This document shows positions 1 through 10,400 of a stretch of DNA of 64,000 nucleotides, piece by piece. Source of the stretch: Closterium sp. NIES-65 (Eukaryota > Streptophyta > Zygnematophyceae > Desmidiales > Closteriaceae); contig CANXME010002580.1 in assembly GCA_948144175.1 (NCBI GenBank), positions 1-64,000 on the forward strand, in the 5' to 3' direction. Below the pieces are notes generated by a model. That model had not been told where the DNA came from, did no database searches, and saw nothing but the letters and a program-made list of their open reading frames with translations. Position numbers and translations under genes: made by a program. Positions within the stretch are counted from its first letter, which is position 1, and each line of letters begins with the position of its first letter.

Positions 1-682
1 TCTGACAGTGGCCTGAGGTAACTCCGTCATGTGCCTCCTGTAGTAGTAATTCCTGTAGCAGTGTGTATACCCTGTACCTAGATGCGGCCGGTCCGGCCTT
101 TACGTAATAAACTCATTTTGCTGCTGCGAGATGCAGCGAGTTCCTCCTGTAAAGAAGGGCTGTTTGGTATCCGGGGTAACCAGTCCTGTCAGTAGTGGGG
201 ATGGTCTAGGCAAGTAGTATTATGTGGATTTGAGGCAGGGGGGCGGGTCAGTGCGTCAGTGAATATGGATGCCCCCTTTTGTAGGTGACCGTGTAGGGAA
301 GATTGGACTCGAGGAAATCGAGCCAGCGGATCTGTCGTGGGCTGAGGTGGGGCTGTGCGCGGAGCAAGGTTGCGATTTATGGTCTGTCCACATACTGTCA
401 CGTCTGGCGCCGGTCAAGTAACAGCGCCACACTTTGAATGCGTGCACGATTGCGAGCATTTCCCGGTTGTGTATCGGGTAATTGATCTCGAGCGGATGCA
501 ATTTGCGGACTCGTATGCGAATGGGCTGTAACCCGTTGCCAAAAATTTGTAGCAGTACGGCTCGATGGTGATGTCGCTTGCGTCAGTAATCTACCTTTGC
601 TAATGGGATGTTCTTCAGGTGGGTCGGAGATGCGTAGTACGGGCGGTGAACAGATGTCTTTTTCAGGCAGAGAAGGCAGCAG
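1..682 (-). pseudogene. Ty3/gypsy pol relic Gyp1: RNase H and start of integrase
   Basis: Read on the minus strand this is the downstream half of a Ty3/gypsy pol gene. Visible pieces in order are TDASD near 570 (start of the RNase H), NYPIHNREMLAIVHAFKVW near 430-480, WTDHKS near 385, IRWLDFLES near 325, and at the window edge LLQEAHDGVTSGH, which matches the first His pair of the integrase HHCC zinc-binding domain. The frame changes after TDHKS, and stops follow, so no protein is made from it. The upstream half (gag, protease, RT) lies at 8074-9904. The two halves were separated by insertion of copia element E1, because the protein order resumes within a codon or two of where it stops at 8074. 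The element runs off the left edge of the window. Confidence 0.8.
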
Positions 683-815
683 TGTGGAAACAAAGAACGA
701 GAATGAATGACTATGAACGAAGTGAGTACAAATAGGAAACCCTAATTGGGTTGTACCCCCTCTGGGATACCCACTATAGCCTACAGAACAACAAGTAAGC
801 TATATGTTCTGACAC
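683..815 (-). repeat. E1 3' LTR
   Basis: A 133-bp LTR; in element orientation it begins TGTCAGAACAT and ends in CCACA. It contains the core GGCTATAGTGGGGTA found in other CopA LTRs, and it matches 7943-8073 closely. Confidence 0.93.
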
Positions 816-840
816 ACCCCCATAGGCAAAGTGGGGGAGA
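816..840 (-). promoter_or_regulatory. E1 polypurine tract inside a short hairpin
   Basis: Directly next to the 3' LTR, the minus strand reads CCCCCA, a nine-base spacer, then TGGGGG. The G run is the likely polypurine tract for plus-strand DNA priming, and it can pair with the upstream C run. The same arrangement precedes the 3' LTR of E2, E3, E6 and E7. Confidence 0.7.
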
Positions 841-1010
841 ACAAGGGGTCACAACACCAGTCAAGCAAAGCAAAGCAAAGCTCAGGGTGGATCACAAAGT
901 CACACGCATTCCGAGCACAAGTTCAAAGGCCACAAGGCCAGTTCACATGCAAGATCATATATAGAGATAACAAGAGCAAGAGTATATATATATGTGAAGG
1001 TAAAGCAAGG

Positions 1011-2660
1011 TCAAGAGGAGAGCAAGTGAGGCAAGACAGGCACAAAGACCCAACTGCGTGCAGCAACGCTGATGATCACAAGGCGCAAGTGCCTTGGTGA
1101 AGACATCAGCAGTGTTGGCCTCAGAGGCCACGTACGCAAGTCGCAGCTGTCACGCTGCTGTAGCTCACGAGCAAGAAAGTAGCGAAGAGCAATGTGCTTC
1201 GTTCTGTGCTCCAGTCGCTGCTCTCGACACAAGGCCAGCATGGCCTGTTGTCTACGTACAGGACTGGAGGAGAACGAGGCTCTCTCCAAGGTCGTTCAGC
1301 AGGTAGGTGAGCCAGCGTAACTCCTGTGACAAGCCTCAGCCAGCGTAGATCTCAGCCTCACAACTGGAGCCGAGAACAGAAGACGAGCGGGTAGCCCGCC
1401 ACGAGACAGAGCCGAAACCAAGGCTGAAGGTGTAACCCTGAGACGACCGCTGCGTAGCCTGGTCGTCAGCCCAAGAAGCGTCTGCGTGCCAGTGAGGACC
1501 ACTGGACTGCGCCCTCCAAGCACTAGTCCCATGCCCGACGTACTGCACAAGTAGCGCAACACCCTCTTCGCTGCAGCCATGTGCTCTGGTCGGTGTCTCC
1601 CAGGAGCAACAACGTGCGAGAATGCTAAGAGGGTATGCGAGGTCAGGTCGTGTGCAGGTCATCAGGTACATGAGGCAGCCAACAAGCTCTGCAAACGGGC
1701 CACTCGACTCTACGGACTCATCCGAAGGCAGAGCTGAGAGCGAGTGGCGAGTAGGCAGAGGAGGCCTGAGGCGAGGAGTACGTGAAGCCGAAGCGCTGAA
1801 GGACCTGCTGCACCATGTGTGACTGAGTCAGGGTAATGGGGCGGCGTGCTCTGTCCCGGGTGATCTGCAAGCCAAGGTAGCTGCGCAGTTCACCCAGGTC
1901 AGTGCACGTGTGTCTCTTCTGCAGCTCGGACTTCAGTAGGCGAGTCCAGCAGTGTCAGCTGTGGCAAAGACCAAGTCGTCGACGTACACGAGGATGTAGA
2001 ACGGCGCCAGAGAGGTGTCGGTGCGCAGAAACAGCGAGGGGTCGGCAGTGGAAGGAGCAACCCAAGTGCCGCGAGCGTAGTCCTCAGTGTGTCGTGCCAC
2101 TCACGTGGCGCGTGGCGGAGACCGTAGACTGGACGCCGGAGACTCCACTGGGTACCAGGAGGGAAAGACCCAGTGAAGCCAGCGTGGGCGACGCAGCCAG
2201 ATCTCCTCGTGCAGGCTGCCCTGCAAGAAAGCTGTGCTGAAGTCGAGAGAGTGCAGCTCGTAGTCACGGTGAGCAGCAACGTGTAGCAGAACCCGAAGAG
2301 TGGTCATCTTCGGGTGGGGGAGAAGGTCTGAAAGTAGTCAACCCCCTGCCGCTGACTGAAGCCACGAGCCACGTAACGCGCCTTGAAGACAGGCGGAGAA
2401 GCCGGCGGCCGCTTCACCCTGAAAATCCACATGCCACTGACGATGTTCGCCCCAGGAGGGGGGAACAGCGTCAACGTAGGTGCCTGTGGACTTCCAGGAA
2501 GCCATCTCCGCATCCATAGCTGCCTGCCACTGAGAGGAGTAGGGACCCTCTATCGCCTCCGCGTAAGAACGCGGAGTCGGGATGTCTGGTGCATCCGGGT
2601 CTCCCTCAGGGGCTAGCAGTACAGACGCGAGACGAGAGGTGAAGCGGCGGCCAGACACTG
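1011..2660 (-). pseudogene. E1 reverse transcriptase and RNase H, multiply frameshifted
   Basis: The RT domain starts near 2620 (APDIPTPRSYAEAIEGPYSS) and continues through MWIFRVKRPP, YFQTFSPT, LDFSTAFLQGSLHEEIWL, SLRRPVYGLR and REWHDTLRTTLAAL in several frames. Breaks occur near 2455, 2315, 2190 and 2048. RNase H follows at about 1340-1670 with HADASWADDQATQRSSQGY and the CEAEIYAG glutamate segment. The conserved C-terminal tail (ASEANTADIFTKAL in relatives) lies near 1080-1140, ending at a stop near 1011. These enzymes copy element RNA to DNA and remove the RNA strand; here they are dead by frameshift. Several breaks fall in short G or C runs, so assembly error is a partial alternative. 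Confidence 0.88.
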
Positions 2661-3890
2661 GAACTCCTCCTGCCTGTCCTCAAGGACGTCCGTGCCAAGG
2701 GCACACTCACCCCCGACGGACGGAGGACAGGCGGACTCAGACTCAGTGACAAGACGAGCAGCGTAGTCTAGACGACAGCGCGCAGCAAAGTCGACAAGCT
2801 CAGTGACAAGGGCAGACGCAGCAGACGACTCGAAGGAGGGGTCAGTGACAGCAGTAGCCAGGAGACGCGTGACAGTAGGACTGGCAGCACGAAGAGCGTC
2901 CGACTCCGGGTCGGCAAGAGCAGGAAGAGAGGAAGCAGGAGGAGAAGGCAAAGGGGCACACAGAGGAGCAGTGGACGGACGCAGTGACATCCGGTGCGTG
3001 CCAGGGACAGGAGGAGGACGCTGACGCGACCCGCGACCACTAGCGCGCTCAGTACGAACAGGCGACACAGGACGAGACGCAGGCTCACGACGCTCAGTAA
3101 GACCTCCAGTCGGACCAGCGTAGGGAGAAGGAGCAGGCAAAGGGGAGGCAGGCTGTAGCTGTGGCTGTGACCGGACAGGCTGCGGACCCTCTAAGGGAGG
3201 AGGAGGAGGTGTAAGACCAAGAACCTGCTGCAGGAGCGGAACGAAGTACGGTCGGGGCCGCGCGGCGACGCTAGAAACAGCAGGAACAGCACACAGCAGC
3301 CCCGGCAGGAGCACCCACTCCAGCAGCACCTCCAGCAGCACCACCAGAAGCTCCAGAACCTCCAGCCGCAGCACCAGGAGCACTGTCAGTAGGGCCGCCA
3401 ACGGCAGGCTCAGCGCCAACACCCTCAGCAGGACCAGCTCCAGGAGAACTCTCAGACTCAGCAGCTCCAGCACCCACAGTACGAGCGCCGCGGGGCGCGC
3501 GAGCAGCAGTACCCTCTGCAGTCGAAGAACCACCAGCACCAGCAGCACGCCTCCAGCGCCCGGCAAACCACTCACGCAGCTCTTGTGGGAGAGTGGCTCC
3601 CGGCGAGACGAAGCACCCCAGGCACAGCACCTCCAGGCTCAGCACCCCTAGACACAGCACCCCCAGGCACGGCACCCCCAGGCTCAGCACCCCAGGCTCA
3701 GCACCCCCAGGCACAGCACCCCCAACTTCGGCACCTCCAGGCTCAGCACCCCCAGCACAGCACCCCCAGCTCAGCACCCCCAGGCTCAGCACCCCCAGAC
3801 TCGGCACCTCCAGGCTCAGCACCCCCCAGACTCCGCACCCCCAGGCTCAAGCTCCCGCAGCAGCACCAGAGTCACCAGTGACCTCGATAG
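2661..3890 (-). pseudogene. E1 integrase-RT linker with GAEPG-type repeats and an LREWF motif
   Basis: This low-complexity spacer lies between integrase and RT. The part at 3600-3850 is a degenerate 15-bp tandem repeat encoding runs like GGAEPGGAEP. Next to it (about 3560-3600) is SPQELREWFAGRWRR, a copy of the LREWY motif also present in Gag. Downstream is Ser/Pro/Ala-rich sequence including ARPRPYFVPLLQQVLGL near 3215-3265. I know no assigned function for such linkers; in copia polyproteins this stretch is usually poorly conserved. Frames are interrupted. Confidence 0.7.
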
Positions 3891-5589
3891 GCTCGACCGC
3901 GTCTACCTGGGGACAACACCTGAAGGGGCAGGGACCCTGAGGGGGGAGGGGGACTACTGGGGGGGGGACCTGGTACCGAAGAAGAGCGGGGGTGGGGGGA
4001 GGGACGGAGTGCGGTAGGGGGAAGAGGCGGTAGTAGGGTACCGACTCGTCGAACGTGACATCCTGGGAGGACAGAACACGTCGAGAGGTGGGGTGGTAAA
4101 ACTGCCACCCAGGGGCGTCGGGGGGGGAACCCCAGGAAGACGCAGGGAGAAGCACGAGGGGACAGCTTGTCCGCAGACAGGTCGCGAACAAACGCCCGAG
4201 ATCCCAGACCCGGAACGCCGACGCATCGCCAACCTTCCCCGTCCACAGCAGGGCTGGGGAGGTCTCCGGTCGAGAGACCCTGGGGTGGAGGTTGATCTGG
4301 TGCGCAGCGTACCTGACCGCAAACGGCCACAGAAAATGGGGAGCAGCCGCATGCATCATGGACGTACGAGCGACGTCCATGACCATGCCAATGCGGCGCT
4401 CAGCAATCCCATTCTGCTGCGGTGAGTCCGGAAGCGTGAAGGTCTGACGGATGCCTCGCGCACGACAGTAGGCACTCAGGAGGCCAGAGGAGAACTCTCC
4501 GCCTCTGTCCGAGTGCAGACGCAAAACAGGGAAGTCAGAGCCAAAGCTCCTCCGAAGCTGGAGACGAGCTGCGCGGATCCAGTCGATCAACACCGCAGTG
4601 ACCTCACCCTTGCTGCGCAAGGGGAAGACTGTGGTGTAACGCGAGTAGTCGTCAACCACCAGCAGGAAGTAGCGCTCCTGACCCTGTCCACGGACGCGGG
4701 CTGGGCCCCACACATCCATGTGAAGCGTTTGCAACGGGGCCTCTGTCGGAGGAAACTGGGAGGAGTGAGGGGCAGCACGCTGGCGCCCCTCGACACAGGG
4801 GACACAGGTGGGGCCAGGGCCCGGAGGGAGGGGAGGGAGAGGACCGGGGAAGACCAGACACAAGGACTCGCGAGGCCATGCCTCTGAGCCGAAGCAGAGA
4901 GGGGTGGCCAAGGCGGTGGTGCCAGAGGAGGGTCTCGTGAGACAGACGACGGCACGAGCAGGGGGCAGACTCAGGACCAGACCTGGACGCTGCAGCAAAC
5001 ACCTGACCAGACGAAGTGACCCTACCAGACTCAGCACCTGGAGGAGAAGTAGTGGTCAGAGTGTACAGGCTCGACCCTGGCCGACGTGTAAACGTAGCCA
5101 GGTGGCGACCTGTATCCGCCTCCGTGCAGTGGGTCACCCGCTGACGAGCAGGGGTGAACTGGTGGACACCCGCATCCTGGAGGTCAGCACCACTCACCAA
5201 GTTCGTCGAGAACGAGGGGAGGTAAAGACCAGTCAGGGTGCCAGAGGGGGCCGCCGGACACGGGAGGACAGTGGAGAAGCGAGACAGGACAGGCCCCCCA
5301 GAGGGGTCAGCCAGGGACACCGCAACCGGCCGACTCAGCGGCGTGAGAGTGGTGCGGTCCCGAAAGAAGGAGCGAGACGCTCCAGAGTCAAGGGTGAAGG
5401 TGTGAGAGGCCGAAGCCGACACAGTACCTGAGAGGGCAGACTCACCAGCACCTGAGAGCACAGACGCACTGGCACCTAGAGCAGCAGCCTCACTAGTACC
5501 TGACGCGGCAGTACCAATGCCCGGGTCGGGCGGGAAACACCGGTAACAGTCATCCTCATCACTACCAATCGCAGCATACATAGCAGAGA
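3891..5589 (-). pseudogene. E1 protease and integrase
   Basis: The protease motif TFTLDSGASRSFF (catalytic DSGA) is at about 5360-5400, followed by the copia pre-integrase region with HHRLGHPSLLRL and CVPCVEGRQ, the HHCC zinc-binding module. The integrase core has HMDVWGPARV near 4700-4735, LHSDRGGEF near 4490-4515 and NGIAERRIGM near 4385-4410. The second Asp and the Glu are separated by 35 residues (DD35E). The frame breaks in the pre-integrase region and again near 4230, after FRVW. Function in an intact relative: polyprotein cleavage and insertion of the DNA copy. Confidence 0.87.
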
Positions 5590-6982
5590 GAATAGCATCA
5601 AAATCAAGATCATAAATAGCTACACAAGCCCTAGACAGCTCTCCCCAGCGGGGGATCTCAGCTGCCTCCGGAAACTGCTGACGCCAGGCGTCAGTCAGGC
5701 GGCCAAAGCAGCGGCGGGCAGTGTGGGCGCCTCCACACCTCTCCCCTGCACGGTCACCGGTGCGGAGAACGTAGGGGCAAGGACCAAGCGCACCACCACG
5801 CTGACGCTGCGAGTACCACTCACGGAGCTGCTGAGGGGCGGGGACGGTGCGTGAGCGCTGCTGCTGCTGTGGCTGCTGCTGCGGCTGCTGCTGCTGCTGC
5901 TGCTGGCGCTGACCACCCCCGGAGCTGCTCCGCTGGGACGAGCCACTCCGACCCCGCCTCCACTGCCACCCCCGCCTCCACCGCCACCCCCGTCTCCACC
6001 TCCACCTCCCCCACCAGGACCGTCGCTCCCACCGCTCCCACCGCCTCCTCCGCTACCACCTCCGCCGCCACCTCCGCCTCCACCGCCGCCACCAGTACCT
6101 CCACTCCCGCCACCACCCCCACCGCCACCCCCACTCCCCCCGCCACCCCCACCGCCTCCTCCACCGCCCCCTCTAGCTCCACCCGCTCCCTTGCCCCCCT
6201 TGCCCTTGCCAGCGCGGCGTCTGCCGCTGGGGGCAGACGCCGCGCCGACCGACTCAAAACCAGTGAGGTCGGCCGCAGCGGCAGAGGCGACAGAGGGCAG
6301 CAGGGGGGGAAGGACCACACCCCTCAAAGATGGGGGTGCGAGGGTCACCCCGAGAGGCCCCTACAGCGACAATACTCTTCTCAGCCGCTAGCAGGGACTC
6401 CTCAAGGAGGTCGACAGTGAGAGTGGTGGGACAGACAGAGAGAAACTGGTCCCTAACGACACGAAGGGACTCAGGGAGACGGGTGACGAGAAAGTAGAGA
6501 GTGATGTACATGGGAGGAGGGTTCGCAGCGCGGAACTCAGCAGGAAGGGCAGCGCGGTAGCGGGTGTCACTAGCACGGAGGTGGGTAACGAGGTCAGCGA
6601 CAGTGGGAAAGGAAGCGAGGTCAGGGAAGAGAAACGGTAGCATGAGGCGGCTAAGGGTAGCGGAGGAAGGGGAGGAGTAGCGTGCAACTACAGCGTCGTA
6701 CAAGGCCTGAGCGGTCTTGCACTGACTAAAGTGGGCACGCTCAGAGGAAGGGAGGTGGCGACGCACAGCAAGACGTGCAGCAGCATCGCGGGTCGCCCAC
6801 TTGGAGCGAACGGCAGAGTCAGCATCAGCAGGTGGGGCAGGGACAGCGCCAGAGACAAAGTCAAAGAGAGAGACCTCATCTATCGCATCACACAGTAAGT
6901 ACAGCTGCAGGTCTTCAATCCAGACGGCAAAGTCAATGGCCCTCCCCTCAGCGTCAAAGGTAAGAACATTGGGGGTGGCCAT
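5590..6982 (-). pseudogene. E1 Gag with glycine tract and C-x13-C-x3-H-x4-C module
   Basis: The start is the ATG at 6982 (MATPNVLTFDAEG), the start shared with E2 and E3. The N-terminal 220 residues are the copia-type Gag domain (AHFSQ, ALYDAVVARYSS, YITLYFLVTRLP). A frameshift lies in the seven-G run at 6303-6309. Then come basic GRRRAGKGKGGKG and a long glycine tract (about 5950-6190), a Gln run, PQQLREWYSQRQRGG near 5805-5830, and CPYVLRTGDRAGERCGGAH with a final Cys (ARRC). The spacing C-x13-C-x3-H-x4-C is not the usual CCHC knuckle but holds in all CopA copies. Gag forms the particle and binds RNA. Confidence 0.85.
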
Positions 6983-7930
6983 GACAGCAGCTGAAAATCT
7001 CACCGGGCTGGGAGAGGCGGGTAGGTCAGCAGCAGAGGAACAGCAGAACGGCTCCGCAGGCGGCTCGGGCGGCGCGGGCGGCTCGGGCGGCACGGGCGGC
7101 TCGGCGGCGGCTCGGGCGGCGGCTCGGTGGCGGCTCGGCGGCGACTCGGCGGCGGCTCGGCGGTGGCTCAGGCGGCGGCGGCTCGGCGGCGGCTCGGCTG
7201 CTGCTGGGCGGCGCGGGCGGCTCGGGCGTCACGGGCGGCTCGGCGGCGGCTCGGGCGGCACGGGCGGCTCGGCGGCGGCTCGGGCGGCGGCTCGGCGGCG
7301 GCTCGGCGGCAGCTCGGCGGCGGCTCGGCGGCGGCTCGGCGGCGGCTCGGCGGTGGCTCAGGCGGCGGCGGCTGCTGCTGGGGCGGATCGGCGGGGCCGC
7401 GTAGCAGAGTGGCGGCGGGGCCGCGACCGAAGAGAGCGGCGGGGCCGCGTAGCAGAGGGCGGCGGGGCCGGGTAGCAGAGGGCGGCGGGGCCGCGTAGCA
7501 GAGGGCGGCGGGGCCGCTACCGAAGAGAGCGGCGGGGCCGCGTAGCAGGGGGCGGCGGGGCCGCGTAGCAGAGGGCGGCGGGGCCGCGTAGCAGAGGGCG
7601 GCGGGGCCGCGATCGAAGGGCAGCGGGGCCGCGTAGCAGAGAGCGGCGGGGCCGCGTAGCAGAGGGCGGCGGGGCCGCGTGGCAAAGGGCGGCGGGGCCG
7701 CGATCGAAGGGCGGCGGGGCCGCGTAGCAGAGGGCGGCGGGGCCGCGTAGCAGAGGGCGGCGGGGCCGCGTAGCAGAGGGCGGCGGGGCCGCGAGGCAGA
7801 GGGCGGCGGGGCCGCGTGGGGAAGGGCGGCGCAACGGTCCGCTAGGGGCGACACGACGGGTCGCTAAAAAAAAAACGCGCCTCGGGGCGCGGTTCGGTGG
7901 GCCCTAGAAGCAGTCCCTAGGAGGGAACCT
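6983..7930 (-). repeat. E1 leader: GC-rich tandem repeats
   Basis: Untranslated leader between primer site and gag. Positions 7040-7370 are an irregular CGGCTCGG-rich array. Positions 7385-7840 are about 20 copies of a 23-bp unit (ggcggcggggccgcgtagca plus gag) with variants. Long open frames on both strands here are by-products of the repeat. The end nearest the primer site holds the hairpin described under 7899-7942. Confidence 0.85.
7899..7930 (-). promoter_or_regulatory. E1 post-primer-site hairpin and GGGCCC palindrome
   Basis: On the minus strand TCCCT and AGGGA pair across a three-base loop (7914-7926), followed by an invariant AGGGCCCACC (GGGCCC at 7899-7904). E2, E3, E6 and E7 have the same layout with changed but still pairing stems. 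This resembles a packaging or dimerisation element by position; that role is inferred. Confidence 0.55.
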
Positions 7931-7942
7931 GCTCTGATTCCA
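7931..7942 (-). other. E1 primer binding site
   Basis: TGGAATCAGAGC directly abuts the 5' LTR. It is one base from TGGTATCAGAGC, the plant copia site complementary to the 3' end of initiator tRNA-Met. Confidence 0.85.
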
Positions 7943-8073
7943 TGTGAAAACAAAGAACGAGAATGAATGACTATGAACGAAGTGAGTACAAATAGGAAAC
8001 CCTAATTGGGTTGTACCCCCTATGGGATACCCCACTATAGCCTACAGAAACAAGTAAGCTATATGTTCTGACA
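7943..8073 (-). repeat. E1 5' LTR
   Basis: A 131-bp LTR, TGTCAGAACAT to TTTTCACA in element orientation, adjoining the primer site at 7942. It differs from the 3' LTR at a handful of positions. Confidence 0.93.
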
Positions 8074-8660
8074 GCATGCTCTTAAAGTGACCCCCTTTCT
8101 CGGGAGGTCTGTTAGAGGCGCTGTTAACCGCGCCATGTCGGGGACAAACCGACGTCCGTAATTTACAAACCCTAAAAAACTCTGCACTTCTGTGATATTC
8201 GTCGGGGGGCGCCACTCTTTTACCGTGTCCAGCTTCTTCGGGAAAATTTCAACTCCAGCCTCCGAAATAACGTGCTCTAAAAAATCTAGCCTATCTTGAA
8301 AAAAATCGCGCTTGGAACCCTTTGTGAGTAGTCGGCGCTCGTCTAAGATTTGAAATACTGCTACCAGATCTGCTAAGTGCTGCTGCTTATCGCGACTGTA
8401 GATGCGGATCTCGTCGAGTTAAACTATCACGCATTTATCTAAAAGTGGTCTAAACGCTTCGGTAAACACTGGCTAAGTGTCAATTGCAGTTTCCGTGCGA
8501 TCGCGGTATTAACTAAACTATGACCTGCTCCTCTGTCAATAAAAATCTTCACTGTTGCTCCCTGTATTTTCCCGTGGATCAGTTTTGGGCAATCCGTCGC
8601 TGTAACCTCCTTATTCATCCAAGCCCCATCGATGGCGTGAATCGGTACTGTGACTCGGTG
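8074..8660 (-). pseudogene. Gyp1 protease and partial reverse transcriptase
   Basis: Minus-strand gypsy pol, upstream of the E1 insertion. The protease active site reads FIDRGAGHSLV at about 8515-8545; the usual DSGA/DTGA is DRGA, which would be inactive. Next, VFTEAFRPLLDKCVIV and LDEIRIYSRDKQQHL (8390-8470) correspond to the RT palm, but the YLDD box reads stop-LDE. The thumb and connection follow: RLDFLEHVISEAGVEIFPKK, SFLGFVNYGRRFVPDM, APLTDLPRKGV, ending at the E1 boundary. About 150 residues of the RT N-terminus are missing between protease and palm. Family assignment is firm; the gene is dead. Confidence 0.87.
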
Positions 8661-8712
8661 AGGGTCGGTGGGGTTGGGCGAGCAGGCAGCCCGTCAGTAG
8701 TTGGCCCGATTC

Positions 8713-9904
8713 CTACTGACTGCTGGCATTTCCCTGCCTTGGAGACTCCCTCCCCTGCTCTGTTCCGCGACGCCTCAGCTTATCTGGGCACTCACTCTTG
8801 CAATGGCCCGGCCTATTGCAAGCAAAGCAACGCCCCTTAAACGGCAAGGCAGCTACATTTGTCGCAACGGCATGTACAGTGGTGTGCTCGATCGGTCCCC
8901 GAGGGCAATGTTCGTAGTAGGACCCCAGCCTCGGTCGGCGCAGAATGTCGATTTTCTCGGCGAGCGCGAGAATCTCGTTGAAATTCGAGAGTCTGCGTAG
9001 CATGATTTCGTGCGAGATGTCCAGCTTCAGCCCTCCGACGTAACGGTCCACCGCTCCGCTTCTTGCATGTAGCCGACTTGCTCGCATAATGCAAGAAAAC
9101 CGCTTGTGTAGTCTTGAACCGATCCGAGCTGCCACCAAGTACGCAGTCTCTGACGTGCCGAAATAGAAGCCGCGATCGGCTCGAAGCGCGCTCGAAGCCC
9201 TGCGCACCACGCGTCCCATGTGCTGTACTCGGCGGTTTCGCAGAATGAACTCCAGGTGACGGCTGGGCCCGTGGGCCCTTCCTCTTGCGACGCTGGCTCG
9301 TAGTCGCGTGGCGATGTCACGATGACGCGCCACCAGTCCATAGCGGGGGCCCCTCAGCAGCGAGACGACATATTGGATTTTCGCTGCGTCCGACTCGATG
9401 TAGTTTGCGTCGAAAAAGACGTTCATCGTGAAGACCCTCGATTGAACAGTCGGACCTCCACGCTGGCTCGGGTCGAAACAGGGCGGGCACTACGGCTTGA
9501 GTGGCATTGGTGCCATGATGGCGTGGTCTCCACTTGTCGCCGCAAACTCCACGTGCCAACGGGCGTCACGAGGCTCCCGCGGGCTTGGCGTGGCCCTGTT
9601 CCTCTCCATGCCAGGCATCGATTGAGCGGCGCCATCACTGGCTATGCTTGAGTGCTGTCCCACGTTGTTGTTTTGTATCAGTGTGCCTGATGAGATGACG
9701 ATTGGCTCCTCCGATTGTGCGGGTGCATTTGCAGGTGCGTGTGGTGGGCCTGGAGCATTCACTGTGGATTGCTGACAAGCGGAGTCGCGTCACAAGTGTT
9801 GTAATTTCAAGCGCCGAGTCTTCGATTTGGCGCACGAGACGGTCGAGTTGCTCATGCGTCAATGTCGGGAGAGTAAATTCGGCCATGGCGGGGGTGTCGG
9901 GCAA
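8713..9904 (-). pseudogene. Gyp1 Gag with CCHC zinc knuckle
   Basis: Probable start MAEFTLPTLTHEQLDRLV near 9885. The capsid-like region is visible as IQYVVSLLRGP, MDWWRVIVTSPRDYEP and RARFEPIAASISARQRLRTW (9040-9400), then VDRYVGGLKLDISHEI and RLSNFNEILALAEKIDILRR. A standard knuckle CFACNRPGHCKSEC (C-x2-C-x4-H-x4-C) lies at about 8790-8835. At least three frame changes (near 9640, 9340 and 9030) break the gene. The product would be the RNA-binding particle protein of a Ty3/gypsy element. It belongs with 8074-8660 and 1-682. Confidence 0.85.
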
Positions 9905-10062
9905 GCTCAGCCAGAGCCTTTGTCGTGGCCGTGCGTGCTCACGAGTGGCGGTGCTTGTTTTGCTGAGAGACGTCTACCCCCCCAAAAAATGGAGATAGTG
10001 GGGAAACGAAGGTGTGGGTGCGATTCGAGAAGAGATCGTAGGCTATGAATACCAAGTGTTAC
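9905..10062 (-). other. Gyp1 leader and primer binding site
   Basis: Short leader between gag and LTR. The minus strand reads TTGGTATTCATAGCC at 10041-10055, a degraded copy of the tRNA-Met-type site TTGGTAATCAGAGCC seen at 10768. The LTR end GTAACA lies just beyond, at 10057-10062. Confidence 0.6.
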
Positions 10063-10400
10063 GAGTGCAATTGAGTCATCAAACGAGAATTTCACTATCG
10101 AAGCAAAAGTACAATGAGCGAAGGCATGAGCGAATAATGTATAGCAAAGCTACAGTGGTAACGGTAATGCGTGAAGATAGGGTGCGCGACGGGCCTGGCG
10201 TCGAGGTTGGGAAATAACGAGGCGAAGGTCCGGAGCGCGGGTTACCAACCGAACCGTGAGGTTGGGTCGCGTCGTGAACAGTGGCGGGAATAGTGTCGAG
10301 GCGAATATCGCGAGTGGTAACGGATTACTGCTGGGTGATGTTGGTGGGAACAGTGGTGTGCGCACTGGGCAGGGACACGAAGTAAGGAAAAGGAATTTTC
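10057..10400 (-). repeat. Gyp1 5' LTR (outer limit uncertain)
   Basis: The LTR 3' end (CACTCGTAACA in minus orientation) is at 10057, next to the primer site. The outer end is not clear; I place it near the palindrome ggaaaaggaattttcc around 10386-10401. The first 90 bp match, inverted, the end of the LTR finishing at 10766. Confidence 0.5.

Larger units (their letters stand above)
683..8073 (-). mobile_element. E1: CopA Ty1/copia LTR retrotransposon, complete but decayed
   Basis: Bounded by two short LTRs (683-815 and 7943-8073). Minus-strand order is 5' LTR, primer site, GC-rich leader, gag with glycine tract, protease, integrase, linker, RT, RNase H, PPT, 3' LTR: the integrase-before-RT order of Ty1/copia. 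Length is 7.4 kb. The flanks are agcag (left) and gcatg (right), so no target duplication is visible, although both sides belong to the same gypsy gene. Many frameshifts mean it is not autonomous. Confidence 0.93.

Noticed and set aside
5851..6420. Plus-strand Ser/Thr/Ala-rich frame opposite the Gag glycine tract
   Set aside because: Shadow of the G-rich coding strand; the minus strand has the Gag motifs and the family start codon.
7026..7854. Long minus-strand frames of Pro/Arg/Ala-rich protein in the E1 leader
   Set aside because: They are by-products of a GC-rich 23-bp tandem repeat in untranslated leader; the repeat is not a multiple of three and all frames look alike.
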